IMG/VR virus record: IMGVR_UViG_3300036770_006489
Span: 1-20,236 of that record
From: a virus
Strand: one strand, 5' to 3'
DNA: 20,236 bases
In this document: in pieces, positions 13,620-19,853 of the stretch
How the letters are laid out: each line of letters begins with the position of its first letter
How positions within the stretch are numbered: position 1 is the first letter of the stretch
Translations under genes and position numbers: made by a program
Notes under the pieces: model-generated
Told to the model about the DNA's origin: nothing
Database searches by the model: none
Seen by the model: the letters and a program-made list of their open reading frames with translations, nothing else

Positions 13620-14581
13620 AATCTAGAGAGTTTATATCAAGGCAAATGCCTGTGCGAGAAAAGGTTAATCGCACAGAATCTACAGAATTGGTAATCTTCG
13701 ATATAGACGATACCTTGTTACACACTACTGCAAAAATTAATGTTGTCAAAGATGGCGAAATCGTCACGTCGTTAACTAATCAAGAATTCAACAATTATGA
13801 ATTAAAGCCGGGTGAAGAATTTGACTTTGGTGAATTTAGAAACGCTCGCAAGTTTGAAGAAGAGTCGGTGCCCATTGGTCCTATGTTAGATAAATTGCGA
13901 GGAGATTTAGCTGCTGGCAAAAATGTAGTTATGTTAACAGCCAGAGCAGATTTTGACGATCAAAAAACTGTATGGCGCACTTTTAAGCGTCACGGTATAG
14001 ATATCAACAAAGATGTACATTTATTTAGAGCAGGAAATCAACCGGGCGGAGCTAGTCCAGCTGCTAAAAAGGCCATACATGTAAGAGACTGGCTTAATGA
14101 CGGTAGATTCAAAAAAGTCGTGATGTACGATGACAGCGAGAAAAATCTAACAGTTTTTAAATCATTACAAAAAGAGTTTCCGGAAATTAAATTTGAAGCA
14201 CATCATGTAAGTGCTTCAGGTGATACTACAAAGTTTGAAGCAAGCTATCCCGGTAATATTGGCATAATGGAAATATCCTTATTTTATAAAATGGCTAAGG
14301 AAGAGCAGAAAAAATTATTCAAAGAACTTATAGCTAAGGGCAAAAAAGGACTTGCGTGGAAACTAGTACAGGATGTCGTGGGCGTTAAGTTACAAGGAAT
14401 GGAAGAAAACTTTGCAGACGGTAAGGTCAAAGGAAAAAGTCGCCCCGGTAGAGTTAAGAAGGCTGGTGCAAGTTGTAAAGGATCAGTTTCAGATTTAAGA
14501 GCCAAAGCTCGTAAATATGGCGGCGAAAAGGGTAAAATGTATCACTGGTGCGCTAACATGAAAAGCGGTAGGAATAAATAG
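13616..14581 (+). CDS. HAD-superfamily phosphatase-like protein with basic C-terminal module
   Basis: A 321-residue protein with a HAD hydrolase domain in residues ~23-200. Motif I is FDIDDT (Asp29 nucleophile, Asp31 acid/base, Thr33), motif II is VVMLTAR (Thr108), a Lys occurs near 151-152 (SPAAKK), and motif IV is [10 protein letters not shown] (Asp172, Asp173). This is the fold of polynucleotide 3'-phosphatases and of RNA-repair-linked HADs as well as many small-molecule phosphatases; the substrate is not fixed by sequence. The last ~60 residues form a separate basic module ([19 protein letters not shown], then SCKG and [12 protein letters not shown]) with a Cys pair, common in marine phage proteins in my memory. 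The start is set by an ATGA overlap with the Fe-S carrier. Confidence 0.87.
   Translation: MKSREFISRQMPVREKVNRTESTELVIFDIDDTLLHTTAKINVVKDGEIVTSLTNQEFNNYELKPGEEFDFGEFRNARKFEEESVPIGPMLDKLRGDLAAGKNVVMLTARADFDDQKTVWRTFKRHGIDINKDVHLFRAGNQPGGASPAAKKAIHVRDWLNDGRFKKVVMYDDSEKNLTVFKSLQKEFPEIKFEAHHVSASGDTTKFEASYPGNIGIMEISLFYKMAKEEQKKLFKELIAKGKKGLAWKLVQDVVGVKLQGMEENFADGKVKGKSRPGRVKKAGASCKGSVSDLRAKARKYGGEKGKMYHWCANMKSGRNK
14573..14580 (+). promoter_or_regulatory. Late promoter motif (AATAAATA) at the stop codon of the HAD gene
   Basis: AATAAATA ends within the TAG stop of the HAD gene (14579-14581). With T4 geometry, +1 would fall near 14586, two bases before the next ATG at 14588, leaving almost no leader. 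Confidence 0.5.
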
Positions 14582-14587
14582 TTTATT

Positions 14588-14830
14588 ATGAAAATAAAAG
14601 AGCTTTTAGAAACAGCAACAGCGGGTTCGACTTCCTCGGGTAGTATTGCCACGATAGCTAATCCTCATATTAGTCCGGGCAAAGCCAGGGGAAAAAAGAG
14701 TTATACAGGAAGCCCTGGAAAAAGCGGAACAAAAGCTCCTCCCCAGCCCAAACCAGCTAATATGACCGGTAAAAATGCCCTGGACATGAAGACTAGTTTA
14801 TTCGGCGAAGGCAATTTTGTCAAAAGATAA
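14588..14830 (+). CDS. Small Gly/Ser/Pro-rich basic protein, leader-bearing; putative internal protein
   Basis: An 80-residue protein of low complexity. MKIKELLET is a T4-like leader with an LLE site at residue 8. A TSSGSIATIANPHISPGKAR segment follows, then a Gly/Lys/Ser/Pro-rich disordered part, and an end that reads NALDMKTSLFGEG. No enzyme fold is apparent. Removing the leader would leave a ~72-residue, strongly basic, unfolded peptide, which fits a packaged head protein (inference). There is no ribosome-binding site; a late-promoter motif ends seven bases before the start. Confidence 0.75.
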   Translation: MKIKELLETATAGSTSSGSIATIANPHISPGKARGKKSYTGSPGKSGTKAPPQPKPANMTGKNALDMKTSLFGEGNFVKR

Positions 14831-14833
14831 ATA
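14826..14833 (+). promoter_or_regulatory. Late promoter motif (GATAAATA) fused to a stop codon
   Basis: GATAAATA includes the TAA stop (14828-14830) of the preceding small gene. The next ATG is at 14838, so the expected +1 (about 14839) falls inside the start codon. Third case of this layout in the window. Confidence 0.5.
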
Positions 14834-14837
14834 ACAT

Positions 14838-15143
14838 ATGGACCTAATGAAACCCAAAGTCGACGATCACGAAGCTAAGATGGCTCGAGCCGATCTGATG
14901 AAATTGCACGAGTACAGTGCTAAATTATTCAGAATGATTGATGAAAATCAAGAATTAGACGGGTGGGTGCAGGCTAAGATAACAAAAGCATCTGATTATA
15001 TTTCTAGTGTATATCATTATCTAGAATATGAAACAGCAGCTCGCGAGCAGATAGAACAAGGTCCCAGAACATTCGAAGAACAAGTTCAGGCTGAAGTAAA
15101 GAATAATTTATTAGAGCAATGGAGCAAGAAAAAACATGGCTGA
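14838..15143 (+). CDS. Conserved helical marine phage protein of unknown function
   Basis: A 101-residue all-helical protein. Core: DHEAKMARADLMKLHEYSAK, then LFRMIDENQELDGWVQAKIT, then KASDYISSVYHYLEYE. This core is one I associate with marine T4-like phages, both as a stand-alone protein and as a C-terminal module; no function is known to me. The end is Glu/Gln-rich with a basic tip. The start at 14838 has no ribosome-binding site, and a second ATG lies three codons in. Its end overlaps the next small gene by eight bases and includes that gene's GGAG. Confidence 0.82.
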   Translation: MDLMKPKVDDHEAKMARADLMKLHEYSAKLFRMIDENQELDGWVQAKITKASDYISSVYHYLEYETAAREQIEQGPRTFEEQVQAEVKNNLLEQWSKKKHG

Positions 15144-15309
15144 TGATAGCATACAAAGGAAAGTCATAACTGCGTTACAGCCAGCTGAACATAATAAATC
15201 AGCGGTATTAGATCGCAGACAGGCTCTACTAAAGTCAAATGTAAAAGTTGAAAATTTGCCGCCTGAGCAAAAATTCGTAAAAAAATTAGATACTCCCCGA
15301 GGAAAATAA
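15136..15309 (+). CDS. Small unrecognised protein (57 aa)
   Basis: A short open frame, ATG at 15136 to TAA at 15307-15309, encoding 57 residues: a mostly helical, basic peptide (MADDSIQRKVITALQPAEHN, with DRRQALLKS later, ending KKLDTPRGK). It is supported by a GGAG at 15121-15124, overlap with the gene before, and a stop only one base before the next ATG, so it fills the gap exactly. I recognise no family. Confidence 0.68.
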   Translation: MADDSIQRKVITALQPAEHNKSAVLDRRQALLKSNVKVENLPPEQKFVKKLDTPRGK

Positions 15310-15310
15310 A

Positions 15311-16399
15311 ATGGATTTCAAATCATTGATTCAAAAAATAGATTCGCTGGACACACCTATCGAAACGGTGAAGGCTCCAACACTTGCTGCACCGATTCGC
15401 TTAGACGAAGATACAGAACTTCGTGTTTTAGCTGGTGTAACTGCTTTAACTGAGTCTGTGATCATGGAAAAGTCTGTGAGCAAGGCTCAGCAGAAAGCCG
15501 CTGGTGCAGCACTAGCAGCTAAAAGAGGCGATGCTCCTAAAAGTGAACTCAAGGGTGCTTCGAAAGAAATGATGAGCATGAGCACTAAAGAACTTGAAAA
15601 GTTCGCAGGAACCAAGCACAAAGGCCTACCAGAAAAGAAAACAGACGAGTCTGTTGAAGAAGCTTTTGATTCTGATGCAAAAGTAGGGGACAAGAAAAAA
15701 ACACAACACGGTACTTTGACCAAAACTGCTACTGGTGTAAAACACGAACGTTCTTATAAAGGCGACGACAGCGACAAAGATGATGCACCAAAAGCTAAAA
15801 AAGCTAAAAAGGAATCTGTAGAATTAGACGACGATTTTTCAGATAAATTCCAGGCCATGGTAGAAGCCAAGAAGAAAGAAAAAGACGATAAGAAAAAGAA
15901 AATGGAAGAAGCTAAAAAGTCCAAGATGACCAAAAAAGATGAAAAGATGGATGAAGCGGCCAAACCAGATTTCTTAGACGTCGACAAAGACGGCAATAAG
16001 AAAGAGCCGATGAAGAAAGCCGCTAAAGAAGCAGATAAAGGCGAAGATAAAAAAGAAACAAAGGGTCTTTCTGCCAAGCAGAAAAAACTACCTCCTGGAC
16101 TACAGAAAGCCATTGCTAAAAAGAAAGGTACAGCCGAGGGCGTAGAGACTAACAAAAAGGTAGTGGCAGAAAGTGTAGAACCAAAAATGTCATTCCGTGA
16201 CATGATGAAGCTAGTTGTAGAAAGTGGCGGGCAACAACAGATCGATCCACTAGACAAGGAATTATTTGCTTGGGCTACTCGCGTAGCTGAAAACAAATTA
16301 GGAGAAGGTCTAAAGGCCGAAGTATATGCAGGTCTTGTATACGAGCGCATGGGCGGCGTATTTGAAATGTATGATGTTTTAAGCGAAGATCAAAAATAA
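15311..16399 (+). CDS. Lys/Ala/Glu-rich phage protein, putative head-core or internal protein
   Basis: A 362-residue protein with extreme composition. The N-terminus is helical (MDFKSLIQKIDSLDTPIET), followed by Ala-rich helices. Residues ~90-285 are a long Lys/Asp/Glu-rich disordered or coiled region (EAKKKEKDDKKKKMEEAKKS) containing a calcium-loop-like FLDVDKDGNKKE. A folded C-terminal domain (SFRDMMKLVVESGG, then ELFAWATRVAENKLGEG and VYERMGGVFEMYDVLSE) ends the protein. The composition resembles T4 prohead core proteins, which are degraded or processed by the prohead protease; this is inference. It is the last gene before a strong terminator and may be the distal gene of the late unit that begins near 8800. 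Confidence 0.82.
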   Translation: MDFKSLIQKIDSLDTPIETVKAPTLAAPIRLDEDTELRVLAGVTALTESVIMEKSVSKAQQKAAGAALAAKRGDAPKSELKGASKEMMSMSTKELEKFAGTKHKGLPEKKTDESVEEAFDSDAKVGDKKKTQHGTLTKTATGVKHERSYKGDDSDKDDAPKAKKAKKESVELDDDFSDKFQAMVEAKKKEKDDKKKKMEEAKKSKMTKKDEKMDEAAKPDFLDVDKDGNKKEPMKKAAKEADKGEDKKETKGLSAKQKKLPPGLQKAIAKKKGTAEGVETNKKVVAESVEPKMSFRDMMKLVVESGGQQQIDPLDKELFAWATRVAENKLGEGLKAEVYAGLVYERMGGVFEMYDVLSEDQK

Positions 16400-16418
16400 T
16401 TATTATTTTTTGGTAAAC

Positions 16419-16450
16419 AAAAGCCAGTCATCCATTGACTGGCTTTTTTT
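16419..16450 (+). terminator. Strong Rho-independent terminator
   Basis: A perfect 12-bp stem (left arm 16419-16430, right arm 16436-16447, loop TCCAT) is followed by a run of T to 16450. It ends the 8.4-16.4 kb gene run, 19 bases after the stop codon of the Lys-rich gene. Confidence 0.93.
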
Positions 16451-16463
16451 ATGACTTTATAAT
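16435..16463 (+). promoter_or_regulatory. Sigma70-type early promoter with its -35 box inside the terminator
   Basis: TTGACT (16435-16440) and TATAAT (16458-16463) are separated by exactly 17 bases, a near-consensus host sigma70 promoter. Expected +1 is near 16470. The -35 box covers the last loop base and the first five bases of the terminator's right arm. It should drive dsbA, the membrane protein and gene 43 early in infection. Confidence 0.82.
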
Positions 16464-16491
16464 ATATAACACATTACCTGGAGAATTAATA

Positions 16492-16758
16492 ATGGCTAAA
16501 ATGTACGGTCCGGAAGAAAAGGCTAAACTAGAGCGTTTAATTACAGAAGGCAGCAATGTTCTTCGTGAAGTAGAAGATCTTCAAGAGGGTCTGAAAGAAA
16601 CTGTTAAAGCAGTTGCCGAGGAACTTCAAGTCAAGCCCAGTATCATCAATAAAGCGATTAGAATAGCACACAAGGATAATTGGAAATCACACGAAGAAGA
16701 GTGGGACGAAATCGAAATGATCTTAGGTGTCACTAAACGTCTACCAGAAAAAGATTAA
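16492..16758 (+). CDS. dsbA: DsbA-like double-stranded DNA-binding protein (late transcription accessory)
   Basis: An 88-residue helical protein matching T4 DsbA (89 residues), which binds double-stranded DNA and affects late transcription; it is unrelated to the bacterial disulfide oxidoreductase of the same name. The conserved central block is present: LERLITEGSNVLREVEDLQE, then GLKETVKAVAEELQVKPSII, then NKAIRIAHKDNW. The ATG at 16492 follows a GGAG (16480-16483) and lies downstream of the predicted +1, which excludes the TTG at 16435. In T4 this gene belongs to late control; here a strong early-type promoter precedes it. Its stop overlaps the next start (TAATG). Confidence 0.88.
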   Translation: MAKMYGPEEKAKLERLITEGSNVLREVEDLQEGLKETVKAVAEELQVKPSIINKAIRIAHKDNWKSHEEEWDEIEMILGVTKRLPEKD

Positions 16759-17063
16759 TGAACCAAATAACAAATGCCGTTGTCGATATCTACAAATGGG
16801 CAGAACGTGACTACAAAGAATGGCCTTTTAGGTTTTGTATTGAAGTTCTGGCTTGGGCCATTAGTATTGGTTGTAGTATTGCAATGGCTCTCACTGTTCC
16901 TACCCCTCCCTTACTCATTCTATATCCCATTTGGATTGCTGGGTGTGCTATGTATGGTTGGGCTAGTTTCACTCGTGGGAGCTTTGGCATGCTTGCTAAT
17001 TACATTCTGCTTGTCGCTATTGACACTGTGGGCTTGGTCAGAATGATAAGTAATCTAGCATAG
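16758..17063 (+). CDS. Small polytopic membrane protein of unknown function
   Basis: A 101-residue protein with an amphipathic N-terminus (AERDYKEWPFRF) and three predicted membrane helices at about 27-47, 51-71 and 77-96. Helix two contains YPIWIAGCAMYGWASF, and SFGMLANYILLVAID marks helix three. I recall similar proteins next to the DNA polymerase gene in marine T4-like phages, but I cannot name a function. It is coupled to dsbA by TAATG. Its position in the early replication operon argues against a holin role and for a host-envelope or replication-anchoring role (speculative). Confidence 0.8.
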   Translation: MNQITNAVVDIYKWAERDYKEWPFRFCIEVLAWAISIGCSIAMALTVPTPPLLILYPIWIAGCAMYGWASFTRGSFGMLANYILLVAIDTVGLVRMISNLA

Positions 17064-17070
17064 ATGGTCG

Positions 17071-17121
17071 GCGGGCCATAAACCGCTTGTTGGTATTTGT
17101 GAGCCATAAATCACATAGGAG
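17071..17121 (+). promoter_or_regulatory. Candidate gp43 translational operator: two hairpins with identical 8-nt loops, plus ribosome-binding site
   Basis: In the 63-base leader of gene 43, hairpin 1 pairs GCGG (17071-17074) with CCGC (17083-17086), and a G-U pair can extend it. Hairpin 2 pairs TGTGA (17098-17102) with TCACA (17111-17115). The stems are unrelated in sequence, yet both enclose the same 8-nt loop GCCATAAA (17075-17082 and 17103-17110). The ribosome-binding site AGGAG (17117-17121) starts one base after hairpin 2. T4 gp43 is known to repress its own translation by binding a hairpin with a 5-bp stem and an 8-nt loop (AAUAACUC) next to its ribosome-binding site. The same architecture is seen here with a different loop, and doubled. 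Confidence 0.78.
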
Positions 17122-17126
17122 AAAAA

Positions 17127-19793
17127 ATGAGTTACGTAGATGCTTTCTATGACAGAGAGCAGGACCTTATCAAGATAGTCGAAAGAGATGCCAAATCTCA
17201 AAGACAATTTAAAGAATATTCGCCAAGACATATTTTCTATTATCAAGATCCTAGAGGAAAATACGAGTCAATCTTCGGCGAACCTTTAACCAGAGTTACC
17301 TGCAAGAATATAAAAGAACTTAGAAAAGAGCTGGCTATCAACTCCAACCGGAGATTGTACGAGTCAGACATTAATCCTATCTATAGATGTCTTGAAGACA
17401 ATTATCTAAATGTAGACGCTCCAAAACTGCACATCGCATTTTTTGACATCGAGGTCGACTTTGATCCAGAAAGAGGTTATGCACTTCCAGAGGATCCATT
17501 CATGCCGATCACTGCTATCACAGTCCATTTGCAGTGGTTAGATACACTTTTTACTTTGGCTCTTCCTCCTAAAACACTGTCAATGTCAGAGGCAGAGAAG
17601 CAAGTTTCAAAATTTCCTAATACCATGCTGTTCGAGACTGAAAGAGAAATGTTAGATACATTTCTCAATCTTATCGAAGATGCAGACATATTAAGCGGTT
17701 GGAATAGCGAAGGGTTTGATATTCCCTATACCGTGAATCGTGTAACCAAGGTATTGAGCCGAGAAGACACACGTAGGTTTTGTCTTTGGGATCAATTTCC
17801 TAAAAAACGAGAATATGAAAAGTTTGGCAAAACTGCTGTCACTTACGATTTAGTTGGTCGTGTACATCTAGACAGTCTTGAGCTTTATAGAAAATACACC
17901 TATGAAGAACGCCACACTTATCGTCTTGACGCAATCGGAGAAATGGAAATTGGTGAGAACAAGACTGTCTATGAAGGTACGTTGGATCAGTTGTATAACA
18001 ATGACTTCGCTAAATTTATCGAATACAACAGACAGGACGTTGCACTATTAGATAAATTAGACAAGAAATTGAAATTCTTAGATCTAGCTAATAAAATCGC
18101 ACATGAGAATACTGTTCTACTACAAACTACTATGGGTGCTGTGGCAGTAACTGAACAGGCTATTATTAACGAAGCACACCGTAGAGGCATGATCGTTCCT
18201 AATAGGATCAAACGAGAACCAGGAAGTGAACCAGCCGCAGGCGCTTATGTTGCTTATCCCAAGAAAGGTATCCATGAGTGGATTGGTTCTTTAGATATTA
18301 ACTCACTGTATCCGTCAGCGATTCGTGCGCTAAACATGGGCCCGGAAACTATCGTAGGTCAATTGAGGCAAGATGGTACCAAGGCGTATATTGAAGCAGA
18401 AATGGCCAAGGGCAAATCATTCGCTGCTGCTTGGGAAGGCTTATTCGGTTCTTTAGAATATACTGCTGTAATGAACAGAGAAGTTGGTAGAGACATTACC
18501 GTAGACTGGGAAGATGGCAAAAACGATACGCTTAGTGCTGCACAAATCTATGATTTGATTTTTGAAAGCAATCAACCTTGGGTGTTAAGTGCTAACGGTA
18601 CTATCTTTACCTACGAAAAAGAAGGTATCATTCCTGGACTGTTAGCACGATGGTATAAAGAACGTAAAGAGATGCAGGCCAAACTCAAGGAATGTATCGC
18701 CGCAGGAAATAAAATCGAAGAAGAATACTGGGATAAACGCCAGTTGGTTAAAAAGATTAACCTCAACAGTTTGTATGGTGCTATTCTTAACCCCGGGTGT
18801 AGATTTTTTGATAATCGTATTGGTCAGTCAACTACACTTACAGGTAGACAGATCGCCAAGCACATGGCCGGTAAAGTCAATGAAGTGATTACCGGCGAGT
18901 ATGATTACAAGGGTAAAGCTATTATATATGGCGATACTGACTCTTGTTATTTTAGTGCATATAACGTCCTAATCAAGGATATAGAAAAAGGTTCGATTCC
19001 TTGGACTAGAGAAACTGTAGTTCAGCTTTACGATACTATTGGAGAAGAAGTAAATGGAACGTTCGTTAAATTCATGTCTGATGCATTCCACTGTCCTAAG
19101 ACCAGAGGTGAAGTCATCAAAGCAGGTCGCGAGATTGTTGCTTCCAAAGGACTTTTCATTACTAAAAAACGCTACGCAGTCCTCTACTATGACAAAGAAG
19201 GAAAAAGGGCGGACGCCGGCGGCTCTCCTGGCAAAATCAAAGCCATGGGACTTGACCTAAAACGTTCTGATACTCCTGTTATCATTCAAGACTTCTTGTC
19301 AGAAGTGCTTACAAAGGTACTAACTGGTCATAGCAAAGAAGAAATCCTCGAATATATCACAGACTTTCGAACTGATTTCAAAACTAGACCCGGTTGGGAG
19401 AAAGGATCACCTAAACGTGCCAATAACATCACAGAATACGCCAGTAAAGAGAAGAAACTTGGCAAAGCTAATATGCCGGGCCACGTTAGAGCAAGTCTTA
19501 ATTGGAATACGCTCAAACGAATGTTTGACGACAAATATTCAATGCAAATCACAGACGGAGCCAAAGTCATCGTCTGTAAAGTAAAAGATAATCCTATGGG
19601 ATATACCTCAGTGGCTTATCCCGTAGACGAACTTAGACTGCCTCAATGGTTCAAAGACTTGCCGTTTGATGACGCAGAAATGGAGAACACAGTTATTGAT
19701 GAGAAGTTAGAAAATCTCATCGGTGTGCTAGAATGGGATATCAGTTCTACTAGATCCGATAACACATTCTCAAAATTATTTGATTTTGAATGA
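17127..19793 (+). CDS. 43: T4-type family-B replicative DNA polymerase (gp43)
   Basis: This 888-residue enzyme (T4 gp43 is 898) copies the phage genome and proofreads. 3'-5' exonuclease motifs: FFDIEVDF (Asp107, Glu109), NSEGFDIPY, and YNRQDVALL. Polymerase motifs: motif A DINSLYPSAI (Asp390), motif B KINLNSLYG (Lys543), motif C YGDTDSCY (Asp603, Asp605), and the KKRYA element. The C-terminal tail FSKLFDFE fits the short peptide by which gp43 docks on the gp45 clamp, encoded immediately downstream. All sites look intact and the gene is not split or interrupted. A ribosome-binding site AGGAG (17117-17121) lies right after the paired-hairpin leader, so translation is probably autoregulated. Confidence 0.98.
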   Translation: MSYVDAFYDREQDLIKIVERDAKSQRQFKEYSPRHIFYYQDPRGKYESIFGEPLTRVTCKNIKELRKELAINSNRRLYESDINPIYRCLEDNYLNVDAPKLHIAFFDIEVDFDPERGYALPEDPFMPITAITVHLQWLDTLFTLALPPKTLSMSEAEKQVSKFPNTMLFETEREMLDTFLNLIEDADILSGWNSEGFDIPYTVNRVTKVLSREDTRRFCLWDQFPKKREYEKFGKTAVTYDLVGRVHLDSLELYRKYTYEERHTYRLDAIGEMEIGENKTVYEGTLDQLYNNDFAKFIEYNRQDVALLDKLDKKLKFLDLANKIAHENTVLLQTTMGAVAVTEQAIINEAHRRGMIVPNRIKREPGSEPAAGAYVAYPKKGIHEWIGSLDINSLYPSAIRALNMGPETIVGQLRQDGTKAYIEAEMAKGKSFAAAWEGLFGSLEYTAVMNREVGRDITVDWEDGKNDTLSAAQIYDLIFESNQPWVLSANGTIFTYEKEGIIPGLLARWYKERKEMQAKLKECIAAGNKIEEEYWDKRQLVKKINLNSLYGAILNPGCRFFDNRIGQSTTLTGRQIAKHMAGKVNEVITGEYDYKGKAIIYGDTDSCYFSAYNVLIKDIEKGSIPWTRETVVQLYDTIGEEVNGTFVKFMSDAFHCPKTRGEVIKAGREIVASKGLFITKKRYAVLYYDKEGKRADAGGSPGKIKAMGLDLKRSDTPVIIQDFLSEVLTKVLTGHSKEEILEYITDFRTDFKTRPGWEKGSPKRANNITEYASKEKKLGKANMPGHVRASLNWNTLKRMFDDKYSMQITDGAKVIVCKVKDNPMGYTSVAYPVDELRLPQWFKDLPFDDAEMENTVIDEKLENLIGVLEWDISSTRSDNTFSKLFDFE

Positions 19794-19801
19794 ATTCAAG
19801 G

Positions 19802-19830
19802 TTGATTTCAACTCACGATCTAAATATAAT
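19802..19830 (+). promoter_or_regulatory. Compound early/late promoter of gene 45
   Basis: A sigma70-like pair TTGATT (19802-19807) and TATAAT (19825-19830) has a 17-base spacer. A late-type octamer TCTAAATA (19819-19826) overlaps the -10 box by two bases. Expected starts are near 19837 (early) and 19832 (late), both just before the GGAG at 19842-19845. Confidence 0.7.
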
Positions 19831-19853
19831 CTTAATTACATGGAGACTTTATA

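Noticed and set aside
15754-16350. 198-residue open frame on the minus strand
   Set aside because: Antisense of the Lys-rich gene (AAR codons read back as TTY/CTT), giving a Phe/Ser/Leu-rich product with no start signal.
16774-17046. 90-residue hydrophobic open frame overlapping the membrane protein at 16758 in another frame
   Set aside because: Its hydrophobicity follows from the T-rich codons of the real membrane gene in the other frame. It has no ribosome-binding site and lies wholly inside a gene coupled to dsbA.
19801-19814. Hairpin GTTG-ATTT-CAAC after gene 43 as a terminator
   Set aside because: Only a 4-bp stem, no T-run, and it coincides with the -35 box of the gene 45 promoter.
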